Positions 7,275 through 15,620 of a DNA stretch of 29,378 nt are shown here, piece by piece. Position 1 is the first letter of the stretch, and every line of letters starts with the position of its first letter. The notes beneath the pieces are model-generated. The model saw nothing but the letters and a program-made list of their open reading frames with translations, searched no databases and was not told where the DNA came from. The translations under genes and the position numbers were made by a program. Location: assembly GCA_905397405.1 (NCBI GenBank), contig CAJPVJ010000281.1:1-29378 (forward strand). Reading direction: 5' to 3'. The DNA is from Oppiella nova (taxonomy: Eukaryota > Arthropoda > Arachnida > Sarcoptiformes > Oppiidae).

Positions 7275-7871
7275 TTACCACCAATAAAATATACTGGCGC
7301 CCGGCTCGTAATAAGTACTACATGCTGAGTAAACCACTTTACACTCTTGCTTGTTTTTACTTTGACATTCATAAGCAGCTAATGCTTTGGCGCCTGCGGG
7401 CGTACGATCAATTCTAATCACAGACTCTTGACCACCTTGAGTCGGATCAGCCAAGGCAACACATTTATTGTTATAGGTAAAGATGACTTCACAATTTTTA
7501 CCTCCCTTTTTTTGGCAATTTTCCAAGGCTATTTTTTTAGCCCCACGTTCGGTTCGTGTCGCTTGGGCATAACCTGTAGGTCGAGAAGGTGCTGCCTTAT
7601 CTTCAGCAATCGCGCCCCAACGTTTTTCCCAAAGTGAGGGTTCCCATTTATATGTGCCACCACCGCCACCACCATTACTACCGCCACTTGGAATCGGTGC
7701 ACACCCTTGCAGGCCTTGCCCACCAATTGGATAATAACCAGGAGGACAATTGCCCTCTGCGGCCACATGGCCTGACCACATCAAAACAACAAACGCCAAC
7801 ACAAGCGTGTTTGCAATCCCCATGAATTGTTTAAAATAGTGTTGCTCTGTGATCGTGAATGTTTTAAACAT
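7275..7871 (-). CDS. DUF4189-like exported protein with a glycine-rich linker
   Basis: 198 residues. A long signal peptide ends at HVAA near residue 38. A short NCPPGYYPIGGQGLQGCAPIP module follows, then a glycine linker (about 63-72, including six consecutive Gly). The C-terminal domain at about 80-198 has WGAIAEDKAA, a Cys-rich core with spacing seen in DUF4189 (Cys 119, 127, 137, 169, 177, 184) and ends in aromatic residues. Eight mature cysteines imply disulfides. The ATG at 7871 is chosen because GAGGG lies 8 nt upstream; the frame is open upstream to a TTG at 7892 and an ATG at 7886. DUF4189 has no firmly established function. It is the first gene of the exported trio. Confidence 0.8.
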   Translation of the reverse strand: MFKTFTITEQHYFKQFMGIANTLVLAFVVLMWSGHVAAEGNCPPGYYPIGGQGLQGCAPIPSGGSNGGGGGGTYKWEPSLWEKRWGAIAEDKAAPSRPTGYAQATRTERGAKKIALENCQKKGGKNCEVIFTYNNKCVALADPTQGGQESVIRIDRTPAGAKALAAYECQSKNKQECKVVYSACSTYYEPGASIFYWW

Positions 7872-8335
7872 AATAAAAGCCCTCATGGCCAATAATCATT
7901 AACAAATTGAATGATTACTATCCAAAATAACAAACAATATATGATCAATTTTCTGATTGATGGAATGTTAATATTTTATCTAACGTTCAAACTTAGATTA
8001 AAACTTCTACAACTTTTTTCTGCAAGTCATTTTTATTCATTAAATTTTCTCTAAGCATTCCCATTAAGATTAAATGCAGAGCAGCTAAACACAAACAATT
8101 AAATCATGTGAAAAATCAATACAAAAACATGTTTTAAAACAGCAAAATACAGATAAACTTAACCACATCATCCTTAATTAAATCGCCAGTAAACATGCAA
8201 CACGATATGATGACCCGCCGAAGTTGTGAAAACAATTCAACTGAAGCATTCCATGTATTGGCTAAAAGCAGACTGACCGATTTGAATAAAGCGATAAAAC
8301 AAAAATCGTAATGTATTTACATAGCAAGGAATAAA
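7872..8335. other. Divergent intergenic region
   Basis: About 460 AT-rich bases separate the minus-strand exported-protein gene from the plus-strand lipoprotein gene. Promoters for both must lie here but no strong box stands out. A 38-codon open frame at 8195-8311 (starts MQHDMMTRRSCENN) is locally less AT-rich, but lacks a ribosome site and a recognisable relative, so I do not call it as a gene. Confidence 0.6.
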
Positions 8336-8797
8336 ATGAAACTGACAAGGATATGTACTTTACTGATATTGCCCATCGTATTAACAGCATGCCAATCCAG
8401 CACGGTAAATAAGCTGATAAGAGATCTGCCCTCTCCTGATGGACGTTTTCATGTGGAAGTTCTTCAGTGCCGAGCCAATGATGTAATGTTTGGTGGCGCA
8501 ACCCAAGTTCAGATTTCAGTTCTGAAAAAAGGTGAAACTGAAAAATGTCGTTCATTTATTCATGCTTTGGCGCAATTCGATGTAAGAACCATCGACTTTG
8601 GCGCAAAGGATAATGCTTTGCATATAGCGTGGCTGTCAGACACTGAACTTAGTGCGTGGCATCGTAGTTTTGCAACATCTCAAGGCAAGAATTATATAGG
8701 GCCTGATGTACAGCAAAGTCAGGCTAACTCTCCAATTAAAGTGATTTTCTCGCCTTTGGCTGCGCAAATTGGAATACCATCTCAAATAAAAAAATAA
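8336..8797 (+). CDS. Lipoprotein of unknown function
   Basis: 153 residues. The N-terminus MKLTRICTLLILPIVLTAC ends in a lipobox (LTAC, lipidated Cys19) followed by Gln-Ser-Ser, so outer-membrane sorting is expected. The remainder has a short motif LPSPDGRFHVEVLQC, reminiscent of small lipoproteins that begin with a beta strand, and two more cysteines near 45 and 71 that could pair. AAGGA lies 6 nt before the ATG. It is a single plus-strand gene between the exported trio and the first pilus operon. I do not recognise the family. Confidence 0.75.
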   Translation: MKLTRICTLLILPIVLTACQSSTVNKLIRDLPSPDGRFHVEVLQCRANDVMFGGATQVQISVLKKGETEKCRSFIHALAQFDVRTIDFGAKDNALHIAWLSDTELSAWHRSFATSQGKNYIGPDVQQSQANSPIKVIFSPLAAQIGIPSQIKK

Positions 8798-9355
8798 AGC
8801 GCTATACACAATCAACCGTTGTATAAATCGTCTAGTTTTAATTGCTGTTGTGATAGCGCAAGGTTTGGCATCCCCTATACGAAAAGTGAAGCATTGCCTA
8901 CGCAAAGGTATTTAAACTTTGAATGTAAGCTATGGCATCACAAGCTCTTGATAATCAAACAATCTATTTCCCCTTGCGATTAATATTAAATAGAAAAATA
9001 ATTCTAACTCAAAAGTGTATCTACAAATGCAATGAGCGTTTTTGATAAAAAACCGTACCAATGTATATCAATAATAAGCAACAACACGCTACACAGCACA
9101 GCTAAAAACAAGTCCTCAGATTAATCACATTAATTCATATACTTTTCATAAAAAAAGATAAGGGCGTCAAATACAAATTAATTATGCACAAAATACAAAG
9201 TTATCTATTGTGATGTGCGTCACTATAACCCTGCATTTATTTAAGTACATTACTATTTTATTAAACAGTGCGACTAAGTGTAATTTATTGAAATCATAAA
9301 AAATGATTTTAAATAAATATTAAAAATCAACCTTCTAAAATGAATGGGTTTTACT
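8798..9355. other. Promoter region of the first pilus operon
   Basis: About 558 very AT-rich bases. A long-range 7-bp inverted repeat GCGCTAT/ATAGCGC (8799-8805 and 8853-8859) lies just after the lipoprotein gene and might be a terminator, though it has no T-run. A CRP/Vfr-like dyad lies at 9209-9224, with TATAAC at 9224-9229 and TTATCT at 9201-9206 spaced 17 nt as a possible promoter. A stem-loop AAATCAT-AAAAA-ATGATTT at 9291-9309 falls in the probable pilin leader. No gene is visible. Confidence 0.6.
9209..9224 (+). promoter_or_regulatory. CRP/Vfr-like binding site upstream of pilus operon 1
   Basis: TGTGA-TGTGCG-TCACT matches the TGTGA-N6-TCACA consensus at 9 of 10 positions. The centre is about 139 bp before the pilin start. 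If the TATAAC at 9224 is the -10 box, a bound regulator would cover the promoter and repress; if the true promoter is further downstream it could activate. Confidence 0.5.
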
Positions 9356-9907
9356 ATGAAATTAGCTCTATTAAGTACTGCAACATTATCTGCTTTAACG
9401 CTTTCTGTTTCAGCTTTCGCTGCTGATCCTGTAACTGTTAACGGTGGAACAGTACATTTTACTGGTGAAATCGTAAATGCAGCATGTGCTGTAAGTACAG
9501 AATCTTCAAATCAAACTGTTGATTTAGGTCAATACCGTACTGCACGTTTAGCTGTTGCTGGCGATAAAACAACTCCAGTACCGTTCCAAATCAAACTTGT
9601 TGACTGTGATCCAACAGTTCAAGCAACTGCTGCTGTTGCATTTTATGGTCAGTCTGTAACGTCTAATGCAAACTTACTTTCAGTTGCTGCTGGTGGTACA
9701 AACTCTACTGCTGCAACAAATGTAGGGATTGAGATTGCTGATGACACTTCAAAAATCTTAGGTGTTACTGGTGCTAGTTTCTCTACACCTAAAACATTGA
9801 TCACTGGTGATAACACACTTCAATTCAGCGCTCGTTATGTTGCGACTGGTGCATCTACACCAGGTCAAGCAAATGCTGATGCAACTTTTGTAGTGAAATA
9901 TGAATAA
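9356..9907 (+). CDS. Major fimbrial subunit (type 1 pilin family), pilus 1
   Basis: 183 residues from the ATG at 9356; an in-frame ATG at 9344 would add four residues. The signal peptide ends SAFA near residue 22. Mature features are standard: an N-terminal donor strand region (VNGGTVHFTGEIVNAACAV), a Cys pair (NAACAV and LVDCDPT) closing the first Ig strand, and a C-terminal FVVKYE beta zipper. Codons are those of highly expressed genes (GCT, GGT, ACT, CGT, CTT dominate), unlike the adjacent minor subunit, which supports a role as the bulk shaft protein. It is secreted to the periplasm, folded by the chaperone at 10465 and polymerised through the usher at 11172. Confidence 0.92.
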   Translation: MKLALLSTATLSALTLSVSAFAADPVTVNGGTVHFTGEIVNAACAVSTESSNQTVDLGQYRTARLAVAGDKTTPVPFQIKLVDCDPTVQATAAVAFYGQSVTSNANLLSVAAGGTNSTAATNVGIEIADDTSKILGVTGASFSTPKTLITGDNTLQFSARYVATGASTPGQANADATFVVKYE

Positions 9908-9959
9908 TTTATCTACTTAAGATAATTATTAAATATTTGATTACATGAGCTTATTTACC

Positions 9960-10445
9960 ATGAAAAAGTATATAACCCTGATTGTTGGAATATTAGTAAG
10001 TACTCATATTTACGCAGAAAGTTATGTATTTGGTGGAAGAGCTCATTTTCAGGGAGTTTTGATAAATCAAAGCTGCTCAATCTTGATTGAGAATAATGCT
10101 GCTGTATCTATTAAAACTCCCAATTCTCCAATTCAAATCAATTTTTCATTATGCCCTGTAAGCATCTACGACAATCTCGCCATTGGTCTATCTGAACAAA
10201 ATAAACCAACCCATGAGATGTTTTATACAGATCCAAAAGCAAGAAATGATTTTGATATTAATAAAGAATTAAACATTCAAGATTTTGAACAGACCCGTCT
10301 GGATCAGAAATTTATTCGACAAATTGATCGACCTGAACGTTATGACAGTTTCGCTAAAAATAGGATTGGTATTCTCCTCAAGCAAACCTCAGAAAAGCCA
10401 TCCGCTCAAGCATCGAATATTTTAATTTCTGTTTTTTATCCATAA
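9960..10445 (+). CDS. Divergent minor fimbrial subunit, pilus 1
   Basis: 161 residues from the ATG at 9960; another in-frame ATG lies at 9945. The signal peptide ends HIYA near residue 20. The N-terminal FGGRAHFQGVLINQSCSI and a second Cys in FSLCPV retain the pilin pattern. The middle is unusual: charged, rich in Asp, Lys, Arg and Gln, and without the usual Gly/Thr/Ala strands. The C-terminus ASNILISVFYP keeps a final strand ending in an aromatic. Codon use is ordinary, not the high-expression style of the neighbouring pilin. Possible roles are an adaptor, initiator or assembly terminator; sequence alone cannot decide. Confidence 0.75.
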   Translation: MKKYITLIVGILVSTHIYAESYVFGGRAHFQGVLINQSCSILIENNAAVSIKTPNSPIQINFSLCPVSIYDNLAIGLSEQNKPTHEMFYTDPKARNDFDINKELNIQDFEQTRLDQKFIRQIDRPERYDSFAKNRIGILLKQTSEKPSAQASNILISVFYP

Positions 10446-10464
10446 ATGAATTCTAAGGACTTAT

Positions 10465-11166
10465 ATGAAACTGAACTTATTTAAAAATGGCGTTCTTAGT
10501 ATAACCTTAGCCTGCTTAGCATCCACCAGCTTAGCCAATAACAATATTATTGGGGGTATATCACTTGGGGCAACTCGTGTTATTTACCCAACCGATGCCA
10601 AGCAAGTTTCATTAGCGATTGTCAACAGCAACAATAAAGAACGCTTTTTAATTAACTCGTGGATTGAAAATAATCTAGATGAAAAATCAAAAGATTTTCT
10701 GATTACTCCTCCCTTATTTGTCGCAGAAGCAAATAGCGAAAATACATTAAGAATTGTCAATGTTGCTACCAACTTACCACAAGATAGAGAGTCGGTATTT
10801 TGGGTCAATGTCAAAGCAATTCCTTCGATTGATAAATCGACTTTGATTGACAAAAATATTTTGCAACTTGCTGTTTTATCTCGAATCAAACTGTTTGTAA
10901 GACCGATAAATCTAAAAACTAAACCTGAAGCCGCATTAGAAACACTTAAGTTTTCAAAATCAGCAGAAGGAATCATGGTGAATAATCCATCTCCATATCA
11001 TGTTTCTTTTGTGAACGTTTTTGTTGATAACCAAAAAGTGCCAAATGTGATGGCAAGTCCATTTGCCCAAACAAAAATTTCAGCGACTTCAGGCAATAAG
11101 CTGAGTTATCAAACGGTCAATGATTACGGTGGTTTAACGGCTAAAGTTGATTTAGAACTGAAGTAA
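10465..11166 (+). CDS. PapD-like periplasmic pilus chaperone, pilus 1
   Basis: 233 residues. The signal peptide ends SLA near residue 24. The N-terminal Ig domain has the family features GATRVIYPTDAKQVSLAIVN, SWIENN, a region PPLFVAEANSENTLRIV, and FWVNVKAIP; the conserved LSRIKLFVRP precedes the second domain. It binds subunits by donor-strand complementation in the periplasm and delivers them to the usher. AAGGACTTAT places the ribosome site 6 nt before the ATG. It lies 19 nt after the minor subunit and 5 nt before the usher. Confidence 0.93.
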   Translation: MKLNLFKNGVLSITLACLASTSLANNNIIGGISLGATRVIYPTDAKQVSLAIVNSNNKERFLINSWIENNLDEKSKDFLITPPLFVAEANSENTLRIVNVATNLPQDRESVFWVNVKAIPSIDKSTLIDKNILQLAVLSRIKLFVRPINLKTKPEAALETLKFSKSAEGIMVNNPSPYHVSFVNVFVDNQKVPNVMASPFAQTKISATSGNKLSYQTVNDYGGLTAKVDLELK

Positions 11167-11171
11167 TAATT

Positions 11172-13790
11172 ATGAATAGTCTATTTTCAATGCCATACAA
11201 TGTTGTATGCGTAAGGAGAAATATCAAGCGATATCCAGTGGGTATCGCAGTGACTATGCTGATTTCAATCGTAGTCCCAAGAACCAGTCATGCAGAACAG
11301 GTGTTTAACCCTGCATTTTTAACAGATAACTTATCCAATTCACAAATTTCTGATTTGAGCAGATTTGAGAAATCGACCCATCAATTGCCTGGTGTTTACC
11401 GGGTTGATGTGTATGTCAACGATCAATATGCGTTTACCCGCGACATCAATTTTATTGAAAAATCAGGCATTCAAGATACGACTGGTTTATTTCCGTGTTT
11501 AGACAGCAAAACATTGCAAGGATTTGGAGTCAATATTGCCCAATACGAGCAATTGTCTAGCTCCAACCCACAATGTGTGGATTTTATTTCAATTATTGAA
11601 GGTGCAAACAGCCACTTTCAATTTGATAAACAAAAATTATTGATCAGTTTACCGCAAGCGTCTTTACGCAACCAAATTCGCGGCTATATTCCACCCGATC
11701 AATGGGATGAAGGGATCAACGGTTTTTATACCAACTATAATATTTCGGGTTATGACAACTCTAAAACAGATACCAACAGTTTATTTTTACGTCTGGATAA
11801 TGGACTCAATATTGGCTCATGGCAGTTCCGACATTCAGGCAGTTTTAACGCCAATTCACACAACGGTAAAACCACAAATCAATGGAATAATTTAAATACC
11901 TATGTACAAAAAACCATTATTCCTTTAAAAAGCCAGCTGGTAATTGGTGACGGTTCAACAAGTAGCGAAATTTTTGACAGCTTTGGTTTCCGTGGCGCAC
12001 ATTTGTCGACTTCTGAGGCAATGTATCCTGACAGTCAGCAAGGCTATGCACCTACTGTTCGTGGGGTTGCAAAAACCAATGCAAAAGTGGTGATCAAACA
12101 AAATGGTTTTGTGATTCATCAGGTAAATGTCGCACCCGGACCATTCCTTATCCAAGATTTAAATCCAACCTCAATCAGTGGTGACCTTTTGGTTACGATT
12201 GAAGAAAATGACGGTTCGATTCAAAGCTTTCAAGTGCCCTATTCAAGCCTTCCTGTTTTACAACGTGAAGGACGCACAAAATACAGTCTGGTGATTGGTG
12301 AGTACCGTAGTGGATTGGATTCTCAAGATAATCCATCATTGTTACAGGCAACTGCAATTCACGGTTTAAAAAATGGTATTTCCGTTTATGCTGGGACGCA
12401 ATTGTCAGATAAATATAAGAGTGCATTGGTGGGTCTAGGCGCCAACCTAGGAGATTATGGGGCTTTGTCTTTTGACCTTACCCATGCGGACAGTGAGTTG
12501 GCAGATCAATCCTCGAGCAGTGGACAGTCTTTGCGCTTTTTATATTCAAAATCATTATTAAGCTCTGGAACAACTTTCCAGTTATTGGGCTATCGATATT
12601 CGACCAAAGGTTTCTATACCTTAAATGATGTTGCTTATAATCGTATGAGTGGTTATCACGTTTCCGAAACTCAAGACGGAAATCAAGCCAATACACCAAT
12701 CATTACGGATTACTACAACTTATATAATTCTAAAAAAGGTCGCTTTGAAGTCAATATCTCGCATTCACTTGGAAACTATGGTTCTTTATTTGTCTCAGGC
12801 AATCAGCAAACCTATTGGGATACCAACAAAAAAAATGAATGGGTTCAAGCGGGTTATGCAAACTCATGGAAAGCACTGAATTATTCATTCTCAGTCAGTC
12901 GTAACAAATATTCTGAGATTAATCAAAGTGACACCATGTATGCCATGAATCTGTCCTTCCCATTGGACAAGCTATGGCCGAAAGCGAATTTCCGCAATCA
13001 TCCAATCCAAAATGCATATAGCACTTTTTCGACCACACAAAATTCAAACGGTAATGAGTCCTATATGGCAGGTTTAAGTGGCACTTTACTGAAAGATCGT
13101 AATTTAAGTTATAGCATCAATCAGGGACAAGTCAGTAAGCAAGGTGATATTGGTTCAGTCAGCCTAAATTACAATGGTAGTTACGGTACGGTAGGTGCAG
13201 GTTATAGCTACGAAAAGAACTCAAATCAATTTACCTATAACGCATCTGGCGGTATTTTAGCGCACCGTGATGGTATTACCTTTGGTCAGCCTTTAGGTAG
13301 CACCTCAATTTTGGTTAAAGCACCCGGCGCCAAAGGTGTAAATATCGAAAACTATACCGGCGTTAAAACCGATTGGCGTGGATATGCCATCGTTCCTTAT
13401 GCCACTGAGTATCGTGCCAATCGTGTTGCACTCAATTCAAATACTTTCAGTAATAATCTCGAAATCAGCAATAACGTTGAAAATGTCGTCCCAATCAAAG
13501 GGGCAATTGCCAGAGCAACGTTTAACACCAGTTTAGGTGTACGAGCACTCATCACCTTATCCCATAACGGCAAGTTTATACCGTATGCAAGTAGTGTGAT
13601 CGAAAAGGAAAGTTCAGCCACCAGCATCGTTGCAGACGATGGCCGGGTTTATTTAACTGGGCTTCCGCTCAAAGGTACTCTGGAAGTGAATTGGGGCGAA
13701 TCTGCTGAAGGAAAATGTTTGGCAAACTACGATATTTCAGACATGGACCTCAGCAAACCCGTTATTCAATTTGATCTTGAATGTCAATAA
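11172..13790 (+). CDS. Outer-membrane fimbrial usher, pilus 1
   Basis: 872 residues, normal for FimD/PapC ushers. An extended signal region (about 41 residues, ending TSHA) precedes FNPAFL, the start of the usher N-terminal domain. The plug and barrel signatures GFRGAHLSTSEAMYPDSQQG, YAPTVRGVAKTNAKV, and GPFLIQDLNPTSISGDLLV are present, as is a C-terminal domain with paired cysteines (GKCLANYD and DLECQ). It forms the 24-strand pore that recruits chaperone-subunit complexes. The ribosome site is weak, which would fit coupling to the chaperone gene 5 nt upstream. Reading frame is intact. Confidence 0.95.
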   Translation: MNSLFSMPYNVVCVRRNIKRYPVGIAVTMLISIVVPRTSHAEQVFNPAFLTDNLSNSQISDLSRFEKSTHQLPGVYRVDVYVNDQYAFTRDINFIEKSGIQDTTGLFPCLDSKTLQGFGVNIAQYEQLSSSNPQCVDFISIIEGANSHFQFDKQKLLISLPQASLRNQIRGYIPPDQWDEGINGFYTNYNISGYDNSKTDTNSLFLRLDNGLNIGSWQFRHSGSFNANSHNGKTTNQWNNLNTYVQKTIIPLKSQLVIGDGSTSSEIFDSFGFRGAHLSTSEAMYPDSQQGYAPTVRGVAKTNAKVVIKQNGFVIHQVNVAPGPFLIQDLNPTSISGDLLVTIEENDGSIQSFQVPYSSLPVLQREGRTKYSLVIGEYRSGLDSQDNPSLLQATAIHGLKNGISVYAGTQLSDKYKSALVGLGANLGDYGALSFDLTHADSELADQSSSSGQSLRFLYSKSLLSSGTTFQLLGYRYSTKGFYTLNDVAYNRMSGYHVSETQDGNQANTPIITDYYNLYNSKKGRFEVNISHSLGNYGSLFVSGNQQTYWDTNKKNEWVQAGYANSWKALNYSFSVSRNKYSEINQSDTMYAMNLSFPLDKLWPKANFRNHPIQNAYSTFSTTQNSNGNESYMAGLSGTLLKDRNLSYSINQGQVSKQGDIGSVSLNYNGSYGTVGAGYSYEKNSNQFTYNASGGILAHRDGITFGQPLGSTSILVKAPGAKGVNIENYTGVKTDWRGYAIVPYATEYRANRVALNSNTFSNNLEISNNVENVVPIKGAIARATFNTSLGVRALITLSHNGKFIPYASSVIEKESSATSIVADDGRVYLTGLPLKGTLEVNWGESAEGKCLANYDISDMDLSKPVIQFDLECQ

Positions 13791-13801
13791 GGAGAGATCA
13801 T

Positions 13802-14812
13802 ATGAAATTTAAGCTTTTAATTTCCAGTATGTTGCTGCTTGCTTCAGCCCCATCTTTTGCAGTTGTCTGTTGGAACAGTAAAGGGAATGGTGTGGTGGAT
13901 GACGTTTTTTATGATCTATCCAATAGTTTCAGCAGCTCGAATAATGCTGTAGGTAAAATTGTAGAGCTTAAAAAGAATTTTTCTTCGCAAGTTTATGGAA
14001 CTTGCCCGGCTCATAATTCCAATATTAGTCGAAATAGAACCATGCGTAGTTATGTTTCCGACCTCTCTGTGATAGAAACGATTGATCGATATAAATACTT
14101 ACCGATCAACGACTATCTGGTCGGTGCCATGAAAATTACCGATAGCTTTGCGGGGGATTTTTATCCTCCTGCAAATTATGTACAGATGGGTACAGATCCC
14201 AATGTAAGTAAAGGCCAACCCTTTGGTATTTGGGATTCAAACTTTACCTTCCGCCTCAAGGTGATTAAACCCTTTATTGATTTTGTGCCTATCCCGAAAA
14301 AAACCATGTTTACCGTTTATGTGACAACGGGTTCAGCAGATCCATTAAGTATCCCTGTTTATAAGATCAGTTACAGCGGTTCTATTTCGGTTCCACAAAG
14401 CTGCAAAATTGGCACAGGTGACTTTTTAGAAATTAAGTTTGGGGAAATCCCAGCCTATGCCTTTAGTCAGGCGGGTCCTGGCAATAAACCCAACAATGTC
14501 AATAAACAGAGTCATACCTTAGCGATTCAATGTACCAATATTGATGCCCAAGCAATGCTGACACTTCGGCTTGAGGCTGAAAAAGCCACTGGAGATATGA
14601 TGATCTCAGATAATCCAGATATTGGCTTTAAGATGTCAGATCAAAATGACAATGTGTTGTTGCCCAATAATATCAATAGTGTGATTCCATTTAATCTTAA
14701 ACAACAGCCAGCAAATGTGACCATCAAAGCTTGGCCCGTCAGTATCACTGGAAATAAACCAGAAATTGGTCCGTTTAAGTCTAGAGGATATCTCAGAGTG
14801 GATTTTGATTAG
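13802..14812 (+). CDS. Two-domain tip adhesin, pilus 1
   Basis: 336 residues. The ATG at 13802 is chosen because GGAGA lies 7 nt before it; an in-frame ATG at 13781 would overlap the usher and bury the signal peptide behind extra residues. The signal peptide ends SFA. The N-terminal domain (to about residue 185) has cysteines near the mature start and in YGTCPAH and is the probable receptor-binding domain. The C-terminal pilin domain begins about residue 195 at SGSISVPQSCKIGTG and ends YLRVDFD. This layout is that of FimH/MrkD-type adhesins. The ligand cannot be predicted. Confidence 0.88.
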   Translation: MKFKLLISSMLLLASAPSFAVVCWNSKGNGVVDDVFYDLSNSFSSSNNAVGKIVELKKNFSSQVYGTCPAHNSNISRNRTMRSYVSDLSVIETIDRYKYLPINDYLVGAMKITDSFAGDFYPPANYVQMGTDPNVSKGQPFGIWDSNFTFRLKVIKPFIDFVPIPKKTMFTVYVTTGSADPLSIPVYKISYSGSISVPQSCKIGTGDFLEIKFGEIPAYAFSQAGPGNKPNNVNKQSHTLAIQCTNIDAQAMLTLRLEAEKATGDMMISDNPDIGFKMSDQNDNVLLPNNINSVIPFNLKQQPANVTIKAWPVSITGNKPEIGPFKSRGYLRVDFD

Positions 14813-14821
14813 GAGACAACA

Positions 14822-15370
14822 ATGAAAAATAGAGCAAGATATATGGCTGCTGCCACAATAATATGTTGTTTAAATATTCATCAGCTCTCTCATGCTCAAA
14901 ATACCAATGTAGAGCTAGGTCGGGTGAATATTGAGCTTTCAGGAATCGTGACGACAGCAACCTGTGGCGTATTAAGTTCTGAACAAGATAAATATATTCA
15001 GCTTGGAAGCGTTGCAAGCAAAGACTTACCCAATATTGGTAGTCAATCAAAACCAACCCCGATTCATTTTGAGATGAGTAACTGTCCGCCGAATGGATCT
15101 GTGACCATCACTTTTGAAGGGCCTCGAAATAACGAAAATGCTGAACTTTTAGCGCTCGATGCCTTAGCCAATAAAGCTGAAAATATTGCCATAGAAATCC
15201 GAGATCAAGATAAAAAAAGATTGCCTTTAGGCAAGAAAAGCGAAGCTTTTAGCACAGACATCAATGGCAATGTTTCGGCTCTCTTTTATGCAAATTATAT
15301 CGTGACCAAAGCACAAGCCCTCGCAGGGATTGCAAATGCAAATGCTCAGTTTTCTATTCAATATGATTGA
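14822..15370 (+). CDS. Minor fimbrial subunit, pilus 1
   Basis: 182 residues. The signal peptide ends SHA near residue 26. The mature pilin domain has VNIELSGIVTTATCGVL, a second Cys in EMSNCPPNG, and a C-terminal strand ANAQFSIQYD. AGGAGA lies 7 nt before the ATG and the adhesin gene ends 9 nt upstream, so it is the last gene of the operon. Adaptor/tip-fibrillum protein linking adhesin to shaft is the likely role by comparison with FimF/FimG; a second shaft type is possible. Confidence 0.87.
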   Translation: MKNRARYMAAATIICCLNIHQLSHAQNTNVELGRVNIELSGIVTTATCGVLSSEQDKYIQLGSVASKDLPNIGSQSKPTPIHFEMSNCPPNGSVTITFEGPRNNENAELLALDALANKAENIAIEIRDQDKKRLPLGKKSEAFSTDINGNVSALFYANYIVTKAQALAGIANANAQFSIQYD

Positions 15371-15620
15371 GCATATATCACGATTTATTATTAACGGTTA
15401 ATACGATTGAGTATTCAAACTTTTTAAAGCACAGGGTTAGGAACTCATCCTTTTCATTTGAATGGCATAAAAAATAGCGGAGGACTTTATCTATTTTCAT
15501 CATTCAAATTCCCACATTGCTTTAAAGAAAAATGAAGACCTCACACATAACGACAAATCTTTGATTACTTTAAATAAAAAATAAATACACAGAAACATCA
15601 AATGAATATTGGGAGAATTC

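Noticed and set aside
8195-8311. 38-codon plus-strand open frame starting MQHDMMTRRSC
   Set aside because: No ribosome site, no recognisable motif, and it ends before the lipoprotein gene without coupling. It could be a remnant but the sequence does not show of what.
9905-9930. Attenuator after the pilus 1 major pilin, analogous to that of pilus 2
   Set aside because: Only a 6-bp AT-rich hairpin (TTATCT/AGATAA) with no continuous T-run, so not supported at the level seen in operon 2.
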